This document shows positions 16,328 to 24,198 of a DNA stretch of 64,000 nucleotides, one piece after another. The position numbers were made by a program, and so were the translations under genes. How positions within the stretch are numbered: position 1 is the stretch's first letter; the number at the start of each line of letters is the position of its first letter. The notes beneath the pieces were generated by a model, which saw only the letters and a program-made list of their open reading frames with translations, ran no database searches and had not been told where the DNA came from. Location: contig CAYFPO010000004.1 of assembly GCA_964345035.1 (NCBI GenBank), positions 13,749 through 77,748 of the forward strand, given 5' to 3'. The stretch comes from CAYFPO01 sp964345035. Its GTDB lineage: Bacteria; Fidelibacterota; Marinisomatia; SCGC-AAA003-L08; GCA-002704045.

Positions 16328-17257
16328 TTATTCTGAAAGGACGATTGTATTGGTCAATGTGCCCAGTCTGTCAATCTCCAGTGAGATTGTATCACCGGGC
16401 TTCAACCATTGGTTATCAGTGATTTTTGATCCGTTCAACTCCAGGAAACAACCGGTTCCACAGGTACCGGAACCTATAATATCTCCGGGAAAGATATCTA
16501 CACCGTAGCTGACTCGTTCAATGATCTGAGCAAAAGTCCATGTCATATTTGCCAATGTGTCTTCAGAAACCTGAATGTCATTCACAAATGCCTTCATGGT
16601 GAGATCATACCGGTCACCTTCGGGCGAAGAGACTTTTTTATCTTCCAATTCGTCTTTTGTTACCAGCCATGGTCCAAATGTGGAACCAAAATCTTTTCCT
16701 TTGGCAGGTCCAAGATTCAATTTCATCTCGTGCATTTGCAGAGCTCTGGCAGACAAATCATTCATGATCATAAATCCTGCAATATAATCATCTGCATCTG
16801 CTGCAGAAATATTGCGCCCTTTTTTTCCAATGACTGCGGCACATTCTAATTCAAAATCCAGTTTTTCCAGATGTTTTTCTAATACCGGGAAGTCACCTTC
16901 ACCAAAAACTGCATGATGATTGGTGAAATAAAAAATGGGAATTTCATCAAATTCCGGGATCATATCCACACCGCGGTTCCTTCTGGCGGTAGCAACATGC
17001 TGCCGGAATGCGTATCCATCACGGACTGATGTAGGATTTGGCAAGGGAGATAGTAAATTTACTCCGTTTGCCCGTGTTGAACTGGGTGAAGAATTCATTA
17101 CAACTTTTGCTCGTTCTAAATTTTCTGTAAATCCGTTTAAAAATTCCAGCATATTATCAGGAATTCTATTGTCATGAGCATTCAATTCAATAACTCCACC
17201 TTCGGTAACAGCACCTAAATTCAGAGTATTACCCTGATTAAACGTAATTAATTTCAT
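16328..17257 (-). CDS. Fumarylacetoacetate hydrolase-family protein
   Basis: A 309-aa FAH-superfamily hydrolase. Metal-binding acidic residues are present as Glu136 and Glu138 in LDFELECAAVIG and Asp167 in IMNDLSAR. A family-typical FRQHV contains His87, and GDIIGSGTCGTGCFLE lies near the C-terminus. In the tyrosine route this enzyme would split fumarylacetoacetate into fumarate and acetoacetate. Neighbouring hpd, hmgA and aacS support that assignment over other FAH-fold enzymes such as acylpyruvases. No separate maleylacetoacetate isomerase gene is present in the window. Confidence 0.9.
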   Translation of the reverse strand: MKLITFNQGNTLNLGAVTEGGVIELNAHDNRIPDNMLEFLNGFTENLERAKVVMNSSPSSTRANGVNLLSPLPNPTSVRDGYAFRQHVATARRNRGVDMIPEFDEIPIFYFTNHHAVFGEGDFPVLEKHLEKLDFELECAAVIGKKGRNISAADADDYIAGFMIMNDLSARALQMHEMKLNLGPAKGKDFGSTFGPWLVTKDELEDKKVSSPEGDRYDLTMKAFVNDIQVSEDTLANMTWTFAQIIERVSYGVDIFPGDIIGSGTCGTGCFLELNGSKITDNQWLKPGDTISLEIDRLGTLTNTIVLSE

Positions 17258-17268
17258 GTATTTCCTTT

Positions 17269-17601
17269 TTATTCGGTAGTTTCTTCTGTGGTTGATTTCA
17301 GTATATTATCCAATTCCCCGGAAGCGGCAAGTTCTTCTACTATATCACAACCGCCAATAAGTGTCCCGTTCACATACAACTGAGGAGTGGTGGGCCAATT
17401 GGAATATTCCTTAATTAGATTCATTAATTCAATATTTTCAAATACATTAAACGAACTGTATTTTGCGCCAAAATGATTTAATGTATGCACAACTCTGGCA
17501 GAGAACCCGCATCGTGGCTGCTCAGGAGTACCTTTCAGCATTAAAAATATCTTGTCTGAATTTATAATATTTTCTACTGTGGATTTTTGTTCTTCAGTCA
17601 T
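17269..17601 (-). CDS. grxD: Monothiol glutaredoxin (CGFS type)
   Basis: A 110-aa Grx4/GrxD-like protein with the CGFS motif at residues 31-34 (QPRCGFSAR). WPTTPQLYVNGTLIGGCDI follows at about 71-89 and binds glutathione in the family. CGFS glutaredoxins carry [2Fe-2S] clusters and work with BolA proteins. A bolA-like gene lies 1.2 kb upstream on the same strand (18812-19063), separated only by a broken protease gene, which suggests the two were once adjacent. The iron enzymes of the cluster may explain the association (inference). Confidence 0.92.
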   Translation of the reverse strand: MTEEQKSTVENIINSDKIFLMLKGTPEQPRCGFSARVVHTLNHFGAKYSSFNVFENIELMNLIKEYSNWPTTPQLYVNGTLIGGCDIVEELAASGELDNILKSTTEETTE

Positions 17602-17628
17602 TTTTATCTCCTACTGTTATTTAGTCTT

Positions 17629-17670
17629 ACCTGCCTGCTGACCTAAAGCAGACAAGTTGGACTTATTGAA
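17629..17670 (+). repeat. REP-like palindrome, copy A
   Basis: The intergenic element cctgcctgctgacctaaagc, continuing agacaagttggacttattgaa, contains the stem CTGCT/AGCAG. Its right part (gcagacaagttggacttatt) resembles the element at 41736-41772 (ggcagagttggatttgttc). Such GC-rich palindromes stand out in AT-rich flanks. The family assignment rests on two diverged copies. Confidence 0.4.
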
Positions 17671-17799
17671 TATTCGGTATAATTTAGATTATAAGCTATT
17701 CGCTATACATAATTTAATAATACTTTTTTCAATTCCGTCAGATTTGATTAATCTGACCGTCAAAGTTCCCGTGATTCTATTAATTCGATTTCAGCAATA

Positions 17800-18828
17800 T
17801 CACCAAATCCGAAGTTTATGGAATGAACCCTCTAAACCAAAAAACAGAATAGTTGTTTTTGTTGAATCTTCTGAGATCGAATACCCATCATAACTTTCAG
17901 GTATTTCTATATCAATAATTTCTAATAATGCGAAATCAGATTCAGCATTTACTGATCGAATCATCAAACCCTGTATCGTTTGATCGGTAGCTCCTTCTTC
18001 ATTTATACAAAAAGGACTTTCATAATTAAACATCAAAATCCAAGGTAAATAATCACCAGGTACATAATTAAAATGTTCAAAACAATGATATGCAGTTAGA
18101 AAATATTGTTTTGGTTCGTTTTCTACATTATTTATTAGTGAGCCGGAACAAATTCGTGTATTTTCATCTATTAACATCATAGCTACGGATCTTTTCTGAT
18201 CGTACCATTCTGACCATTCAGGACAGTTTACATTATTGTTACATTCTTCTGATTGACCATAATCGTAAATACCTTTATAATCGTGTGCAATTTGAGAAAT
18301 TGTGAAAAATACTTCAGATTCAATTGAAGGTAGATATAATTCAACAATAATTTCTTCACCCTTTACTGGTGTAGTTGAAAATAAACCATTAATTTTATTG
18401 TTATAATTTGTAAATGAACCAATGATATGATCTTCTTGCAAATTATAAATAAATAACTTTGCATTGATTGGTAACCAAAATTCACTAAAAATTAGACTTA
18501 AAGAAAATGCACCAGCTGATCGAATTTTAATTCTCCATAAATATTCATCATTTCCAATATCTATCTATTCACCCGAATTATTCAAGTTTAAATTTACTTT
18601 GTGGGCATAAGCAAATCTGTATGGTAATTCAACTGATTCTTCCATTAATAATGAATCTATATTGCTGGAAGGTAATGATTCTAATGGTATTGATTCATAA
18701 CTTAATTCATGTACAATACTAAATGGTATACCACCGTTACTAACTTGTGCACAAACATTTAGATATATAGGGGTAAATGTAAGTAAATAATAATATGATT
18801 TCATATTTTTCTCAATTATTAATTGCAA
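17800..18828 (-). pseudogene. Broken lysyl-endopeptidase-like serine protease
   Basis: Two open segments, 18565-18828 and 17800-18441, lie in the same frame and are joined by 41 sense codons, with only a TAG at 18565-18567 between them. The first part has a signal peptide (MKSYYYLLTFTPIYLNVCAQ, from codon 9). The second contains CNNNVNCPEWSEWYDQKRSV, then ICSGSLINN and YFLTAYHCF, matching the N-terminal half of trypsin-like lysyl endopeptidases with the catalytic His in AYHC. No catalytic Ser region (GDSGG-like) follows. After a stop, a shifted frame reads FGFGDIAEIELIESREL, suggesting a further frameshift or deletion. It separates grxD from bolA and looks like a decaying insertion. Confidence 0.72.
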
Positions 18829-19063
18829 TTGTTTTAATGGATAATGCGTGGATTATGTTTCCCAATTCTTTTTCCAATGCTTTTTGGACCAACCGATGCT
18901 GTTCAATGAGTGACAATCCTGCAAATCCGGAATATTTGATCGTGGTTTTTAAATGATAACCCCGGTCGTTATGCCCTACATGCATAGAGGAGGTATTTTC
19001 CAGTTCAACCTGAGCACCGGGAAATGCTTCCACCAATTTCTGTTTAATTTCTTCAGTGGTCAA
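18812..19063 (-). CDS. bolA: BolA-family protein
   Basis: An 83-aa BolA/IbaG-like protein. Recognisable parts are the N-terminal helix TTEEIKQKLVEAFPGAQVEL, the conserved SSMHVGHNDRGYHLKT loop, and SLIEQHRLVQKALEKEL with the invariant His-Arg. BolA partners of CGFS glutaredoxins coordinate Fe-S clusters. It starts 2 nt after the hmgA stop. Its own end overlaps the extended 5' end of the broken protease frame by 17 nt, although that pseudogene's better start lies further in. Cotranscription with hpd-hmgA is likely. Confidence 0.9.
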   Translation of the reverse strand: MTTEEIKQKLVEAFPGAQVELENTSSMHVGHNDRGYHLKTTIKYSGFAGLSLIEQHRLVQKALEKELGNIIHALSIKTIAINN

Positions 19064-19065
19064 TA

Positions 19066-20214
19066 TTAATCCAGCCAGCTTTTTGGGTAATCTGCATCAT
19101 CTATTTCCTGTGCAGTGTGTGTAACTTTCAAGGGTTTTAAGGTGTCAATCATCACTGCTAGTTCATCGGTTTTTTCGTTACCTTGTGATGTTGCATATTT
19201 TCCGGGTTGGGGTCCGTGAGGCAGTCCCATTGGATGGAGTGTGATGGATTCTGTCTGAATACCCTGCCTGCTCATAAAATCTCCCCGGGAATAATAAATC
19301 ACTTCATCTGAATCTACATTAGAATGGGGATAAGGTGCTGGGATAGAATGCGGATGAAAGTCAAACAGCCTTGGCACAAATGAGCACACTACAAACCCGT
19401 TTGCCTGAAATGTTTGGTGAACCGGTGGTGGTTGATGAATGCTTCCGACAATGGGCTCAAAATCGTGAATGCTGAATTTCCAAGGGAAATAATATCCGTC
19501 CCAACCTACAACATCAAAGGGATGATGGTCATAAATAAGATCCTGTATTCCTAAGTGTGATTTTACCTTTACTACAAATTCTCCGGCAGTATCTATGGGA
19601 TCTTGTAAAGTAGGTGTATTGATGTCCCGTTCACAAAAGGGTGAGTGCTCAAGTAATTGTCCAAATCGGTTTCGGTATCTTGATGGAGTTTCCACTGGTC
19701 CTGCAGATTCAATAACGAGCAATCGAAGTTCATTAGAGGGATGTAATTGCCAGATAATCCCTCTGGGAATCACAATATAATCACCGGAATTACAATCCAA
19801 ATCCCCCAGATTTGTCTGTAATGCAGCTGATCCGGATTGAATATAGAATATTTCATCTGTAGATCCATTACGGTAGAAGTAATCCATTGAATTTGTTATA
19901 CAACCAGTGGAAATCGTTACATCCTCATTAAACAGAAGGGGAGTTCTCGATTTTATTGCATCACCACTTGATTTGATCTCTGATGTTTTGATGTGCCTCG
20001 CTCTATGTGTATTTGCTGAACTGACTAATTGGATAGATTCCATTTTTCCCACAGTTTTCACAGATGTAGGCCTTCTGAGATGATAAAGATTGCTGTAGAT
20101 ACTTGAAAAGCCTTCCCGACTGACCAATTCTTCATAATGAATACTGCCGTCCTGTTTTTTAAATGCAGTGTGCCGTTTAGGCGGAATATTCCCCTTTGAA
20201 CAATAAAATGGCAT
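19066..20214 (-). CDS. hmgA: Homogentisate 1,2-dioxygenase
   Basis: A 382-aa cupin-fold ring-cleaving dioxygenase converting homogentisate to maleylacetoacetate. Probable Fe(II) ligands are His297 and Glu304 in YPHSNVDSDEVIYYSRGDF and His333 in HPMGLPHGPQPGKY, by analogy with the human enzyme. DVVGWDGYYFPWKFSIHDFEP at about 234-253 is strongly family-specific. It is shorter than the roughly 430-445 residues of proteobacterial and eukaryotic forms, as in other compact HGDs. Start and hpd stop overlap by one base. Confidence 0.94.
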   Translation of the reverse strand: MPFYCSKGNIPPKRHTAFKKQDGSIHYEELVSREGFSSIYSNLYHLRRPTSVKTVGKMESIQLVSSANTHRARHIKTSEIKSSGDAIKSRTPLLFNEDVTISTGCITNSMDYFYRNGSTDEIFYIQSGSAALQTNLGDLDCNSGDYIVIPRGIIWQLHPSNELRLLVIESAGPVETPSRYRNRFGQLLEHSPFCERDINTPTLQDPIDTAGEFVVKVKSHLGIQDLIYDHHPFDVVGWDGYYFPWKFSIHDFEPIVGSIHQPPPVHQTFQANGFVVCSFVPRLFDFHPHSIPAPYPHSNVDSDEVIYYSRGDFMSRQGIQTESITLHPMGLPHGPQPGKYATSQGNEKTDELAVMIDTLKPLKVTHTAQEIDDADYPKSWLD

Positions 20215-21335
20215 TAGAGATTTCCCCGCAATGCCTGCTCACGTTCAATCGCTTCAAACAATGCCTGAAAATTCCCCTGTCCAAACCCCCGGGAGCCTTT
20301 TCGCTGAATGATTTCAATAAACAATGTCGGTCTGTCTTCCAGAGGTTTTGTGAATAGTTGGAGCAGATATCCTTCTTCATCCCGGTCCACCAGAATTTTC
20401 AGGTTTTTCAAAACTTCTATATCTTCATCAATTTTTCCAACCCTGGCTTCAAGATCAGCATAATAAGTGTCCGGGACATCCAGGAATTCCACGCCATTTG
20501 CTTTAAGCGCGGTAATGGAACTGATAATATCATCAGTTAAAATTGCAATATGCTGCACACCGGGTCCTTCATTAAAATCCAGATATTCTTCGATTTGGGA
20601 TTTATTGATTCCTGATGCAGGTTCATTTATTGGTAATTTTACTTTCCAATTTTTTGATCTGACCACAATACTTTTCAATGCAGAAAATTGGGTGCTGATA
20701 TCAGTCTCATCAAACCGAACGAAAGTAGTAAATCCAAATACCTTTTCGTAGAATTCCCGCCAGACATCCATCTTATCTTCTTCCACATTCCCGACAATGT
20801 GATCTATAGTGATCAATGAAGGTTGATTTGTCTTTATGGGAGGGAGATCTAATTTTACAAATCCGGGTGCCCAGATTCCATCATATTTGGTATCATAAAT
20901 AAATGAATGCACTGTATCTCCATAAGTTTTGATGACTGAGTTACCATATTCACCAGAATCATCTTTAATGAGAGTCGGTTCCTGTAGTCCTTCTGCTCCC
21001 CGGGAAAGGCTTGATTCATACGCAGTTTTATCACAATCAACCGTAAAAGCGATATCATAAACTCCATCGCCGTGTTTCTTAATCCACTGAGAAGCAGGAT
21101 GGTTGGAATTTAATGGAGTTGTAAATACAAAAAATTGTCTGTTATTTTTCAATACATAGGAGACAGAGTCCTTCATTCCTGTTTGTGGACCACAGTAGGC
21201 ATGGGGTTCAAAACCAAAGGATGATCTGTAAAAATGAACCGCTTGCTTTGCATTTCCCACAAAAAATTCAAGATGATGAAAATCTTGAATTGGAAAATAC
21301 TCGGTGCCGTTCCATTCACTGGTTATGAATGTCAA
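20214..21335 (-). CDS. hpd: 4-hydroxyphenylpyruvate dioxygenase
   Basis: A 373-aa Fe(II) dioxygenase that makes homogentisate from 4-hydroxyphenylpyruvate. The iron triad is His179 (LITIDHIVGNV), His262 (GPGVQHIAIL) and Glu341 (LFIEIIQRKG). The C-terminal gating helix GFGQGNFQALFEAIEREQ is intact. Two vicinal-oxygen-chelate halves are visible, the first beginning HHLEFFVGNAKQAVHFYRS. It is the promoter-proximal gene of the minus-strand cluster. An aromatic aminotransferase, which would supply the substrate, is not seen in this window. Confidence 0.95.
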   Translation of the reverse strand: MTFITSEWNGTEYFPIQDFHHLEFFVGNAKQAVHFYRSSFGFEPHAYCGPQTGMKDSVSYVLKNNRQFFVFTTPLNSNHPASQWIKKHGDGVYDIAFTVDCDKTAYESSLSRGAEGLQEPTLIKDDSGEYGNSVIKTYGDTVHSFIYDTKYDGIWAPGFVKLDLPPIKTNQPSLITIDHIVGNVEEDKMDVWREFYEKVFGFTTFVRFDETDISTQFSALKSIVVRSKNWKVKLPINEPASGINKSQIEEYLDFNEGPGVQHIAILTDDIISSITALKANGVEFLDVPDTYYADLEARVGKIDEDIEVLKNLKILVDRDEEGYLLQLFTKPLEDRPTLFIEIIQRKGSRGFGQGNFQALFEAIEREQALRGNL

Positions 21336-21463
21336 TTAATTTCTCCTGTTTTATTAAATTGAAATTTAATTAATGTCCGCCGAGATTAATTTGATAACCT
21401 GCAGATATGAATAATTTAATATTTTTTCCAATATCATAAATCGGATAATTTACCAATCAAAAT

Positions 21464-22315
21464 ATGGATAGTAAACTTTGTATCATAACGGGTGCAACAG
21501 ACGGGATTGGAAAAGAAACAGCCAAGATGCTGGTTTCTCAGGGAGTATATGTAGTCATTATCGGTAGGAATCAGGAAAAAGGAGAAAAAGTTCGGGAAGA
21601 GATCAAGAAATCCGAGTTGAATGCCAATGTAGATTTTATAAAATGCGACCTGTCCATTATGGCACAGGTGAGTGACCTTGCTTCTGTACTTAAAAAGAAA
21701 TTTAAAAAGATTGATATACTGATCAATAACGCCGGAGCATTTTTCTCTAAACGGATTTTGACTTCCGAAGGACTGGAGGCTACATTTGCTCTGAATCATC
21801 TGGCATATTTTCATTTAACAAATTTATTGTTACCCAAATTGAAAAAACAAAATGATTGCCGAATTATTAATGTGGCCTCAGATGCCCATTTTGGAATTGA
21901 TGTAGAATTTGACAATCTCCAGGGAGAAAACCAATATGACGGCTGGAAAGCCTATAAACGGTCAAAGCTGTTGAATATAATGTTTACATATCAATTAGCA
22001 ACACAACTTTCCGGTTCAAATATCACTGTAAATTGCCTTCATCCGGGATTTGTTGCATCCAAATTCGGAAATAATAATCAGGGAATAACAGGTATTGGAT
22101 TACGACTTGCAAAAATGTTTGCTGCAATTTCTGTTCCTAAAGGAGCAAAAACCAGTTTGTATCTTGCAGTATCTTCAGAGGTAGAGGGTGTTAGTGGAAA
22201 ATATTTTCATAAATGTAAAACAAAAGAAAGCAGCAGGGAATCTTATCAAACCAGGAATTGGGAAATTCTCTGGAAGACCAGCAAATCAATTTTAAAATCC
22301 ATTAACACAATGTAA
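21464..22315 (+). CDS. Short-chain dehydrogenase, retinol-dehydrogenase-like
   Basis: A 283-aa SDR with TGATDGIGKETA near the N-terminus (NAD(P)-binding TGxxxGIG). NNAG follows in LINNAGAF, with ASDAHFG and the catalytic YKRSK in WKAYKRSKLLNIMF. HPGFVASKFGNN follows the active site. The pattern fits the RDH11/WWOX-like group, which reduces diverse carbonyls; the substrate is unknown. It is divergent from hpd across about 130 bases and is followed one base later by a methyltransferase gene, suggesting a two-gene operon. Confidence 0.87.
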   Translation: MDSKLCIITGATDGIGKETAKMLVSQGVYVVIIGRNQEKGEKVREEIKKSELNANVDFIKCDLSIMAQVSDLASVLKKKFKKIDILINNAGAFFSKRILTSEGLEATFALNHLAYFHLTNLLLPKLKKQNDCRIINVASDAHFGIDVEFDNLQGENQYDGWKAYKRSKLLNIMFTYQLATQLSGSNITVNCLHPGFVASKFGNNNQGITGIGLRLAKMFAAISVPKGAKTSLYLAVSSEVEGVSGKYFHKCKTKESSRESYQTRNWEILWKTSKSILKSINTM

Positions 22316-22316
22316 T

Positions 22317-23153
22317 ATGTCAGAACGTAAAATAGATTCCAAAGAAATCGGACTCGACCTGGGATTGCTGTTATTCAAGAATTTTCTGGATACTGACTAT
22401 CTACATTATGGACTTTTTACTGATAATCTGGAAGCAAAGGTCACCAATCTCCCAACAGCGCAAAACAATTATGCAGAATATCTGATATCACTCATACCGG
22501 ATAGTGTAAATACGATTCTGGATGTGGGCTGTGGTTCAGGACGATTTGCCCTTACTCTAATTGAAAGAGGGTACTCAGTGGACTGTGTATCTCCTGAGAC
22601 AGTGTTAACGGATTATGCCGAAGAACTCCTCGGTGATACAAGCCGAATTTATAAAAGTCCGTTTCAGGAATTTGAATCTGACAATCGGTATGACCTTGTA
22701 TTATTCAGTGAAAGTTTCCAATATATTCCAATGAAAACCGCAGTATCCAATGCCATTGAACACCTCAATCCCGATGGGTATATCCTGGTCAGTGATTTTT
22801 TTAAAACAGATGCACCGGGTAAAAGTCCATTGGGTGGCGGACATAAGTTAGTGTCATGGGAGAAGATATATCCGGAATATCCATTACAACTTAAATATTC
22901 CAGGGATATCACCAATGAGACAGCACCTACCATTGATATTGCAAATCAGCTATCAATAAATATGTTACATCCTCTCTGGAAATTAATATTAAAGGGATCT
23001 ACTCAGAAATACCCGAAAATATTAAAATTTCTGAAATGGAAATACAGTAAAAAACTCACAAAACTAGAATATAAATATTTCAGCGGTGATAATAATGGTG
23101 AATCATTTCGAAGATTTAAATGCTATATGGTGTATTTATTTCAGAAAATATAG
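22317..23153 (+). CDS. Class I SAM-dependent methyltransferase
   Basis: A 278-aa protein with SAM-binding motif I TILDVGCGSGRFAL (about 66-79). An acidic residue in VDCVSPE is followed by YDLVLFSESFQYIPMKTAVS and LNPDGYILVSDFFKTDA, the usual motifs II-IV. The C-terminal 80 residues are basic and Tyr/Lys-rich (ILKFLKWKYSKKLTKLEYKYF). The substrate is not predictable. It is coupled to the preceding SDR, with start and stop one base apart, and terminated by a strong hairpin 10 bases downstream. Confidence 0.88.
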   Translation: MSERKIDSKEIGLDLGLLLFKNFLDTDYLHYGLFTDNLEAKVTNLPTAQNNYAEYLISLIPDSVNTILDVGCGSGRFALTLIERGYSVDCVSPETVLTDYAEELLGDTSRIYKSPFQEFESDNRYDLVLFSESFQYIPMKTAVSNAIEHLNPDGYILVSDFFKTDAPGKSPLGGGHKLVSWEKIYPEYPLQLKYSRDITNETAPTIDIANQLSINMLHPLWKLILKGSTQKYPKILKFLKWKYSKKLTKLEYKYFSGDNNGESFRRFKCYMVYLFQKI

Positions 23154-23161
23154 CCTGTAAA

Positions 23162-23187
23162 AAAAAGCCCTCAACTGAGGGCTTTTT
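23162..23187 (+). terminator. Bidirectional terminator between convergent genes
   Basis: Perfect stem AAAAAGCCCTC/GAGGGCTTTTT with loop aact. It serves the methyltransferase gene on + and the PuuD-like gene on -. Confidence 0.9.
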
Positions 23188-23191
23188 AATT

Positions 23192-23992
23192 TTAAAATCC
23201 AGAAATTTTACCTGATTTTTTATAGAGTTGAAAAACGATATGCCAACCCAAGGCAACAACAATCATCAAAACCAGCCAGTTTGTCGATTCTGTTACAAAA
23301 AATTTCCCACCTGTTAATACTCCAGCAGCATGATGTTCAGTAATCATTGTCCAAATGAGAGGGACAGAAAGATAGGTATTATGCTTTGACCGTAAGCCAG
23401 CTAAAGCAACTAAACTGCTGTCAGGAGCATCACCATTTTTAATTGCAGTGATGATTTTTTGTTGAGCCGGCCAGATGCGGAACCAGACATTGAATGCCAT
23501 CATAGTACCAAACATAGCCCCAATATGGATATTGAATGCACGATAATCGAATCCTGCACAGAATTTCATACAATAAACAATACCACCAATTAATATGAAA
23601 CTGATAATAGTAATCACCCTTACATTACTAGCCAATCCGCTTTTGTATAAATAGTCATATACAAATACAGCCAAAAATGTTAAAGCAAGCATTAAATGTA
23701 TATACATATTAGCAGGTTCATCACCATTTGAAGTGAAGTCTGAAGGCATTAATCCACCAGCCCAATAGATTACATAAAGTAGAATCACTCCTGTTACCCA
23801 TGTCCATGCTGCACCCCAGCGGAACCAGTATAATGCACGGGGCATAAGCTCGGGTACCACTTTTTTCTTGCTGTCACCATCCATGGTTGCAGCCACATGG
23901 CCGTTTATGAAATTGAAAAAGTACAATAGGCCGATCCAGGTGATTCCAGCTATGATATGAAGCCATTTAAAAATTGGATGAATTAATTCCAT
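23192..23992 (-). CDS. PuuD-like membrane protein without cytochrome c domain
   Basis: A 266-aa protein of about eight membrane spans, starting HPIFKWLHIIAGITWIGLLYFFNFINGHV. The central Arg-rich ALYWFRWGAAWTWVTGVILL and MMAFNVWFRIWPAQQKII are characteristic of the membrane domain of urate hydroxylase PuuD. No CxxCH heme-binding motif is present, so the C-terminal cytochrome c domain of classical PuuD is missing. No other purine-degradation gene is nearby. The fold family is fairly certain. Urate oxidation is doubtful, and a heme-associated redox membrane role is possible. GGAG lies just ahead of the start. Confidence 0.8.
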   Translation of the reverse strand: MELIHPIFKWLHIIAGITWIGLLYFFNFINGHVAATMDGDSKKKVVPELMPRALYWFRWGAAWTWVTGVILLYVIYWAGGLMPSDFTSNGDEPANMYIHLMLALTFLAVFVYDYLYKSGLASNVRVITIISFILIGGIVYCMKFCAGFDYRAFNIHIGAMFGTMMAFNVWFRIWPAQQKIITAIKNGDAPDSSLVALAGLRSKHNTYLSVPLIWTMITEHHAAGVLTGGKFFVTESTNWLVLMIVVALGWHIVFQLYKKSGKISGF

Positions 23993-24198
23993 ATTATTCT
24001 CCTTGTTTTGTGGTTTGATTTGTTAATTAGTTGTGGTTGTGTCATTCGACTATCTAAATTTAATGTTCATATTTTTTATCTGACAAGGTGTAAATATAAA
24101 ATACCGGCATTTACAAACTGTAATACAATAACTTTTGTTATAAATCATTATTTTAAATGAAATTACAATAAATAAAAAACAATAAATCAGGAGGTAAA

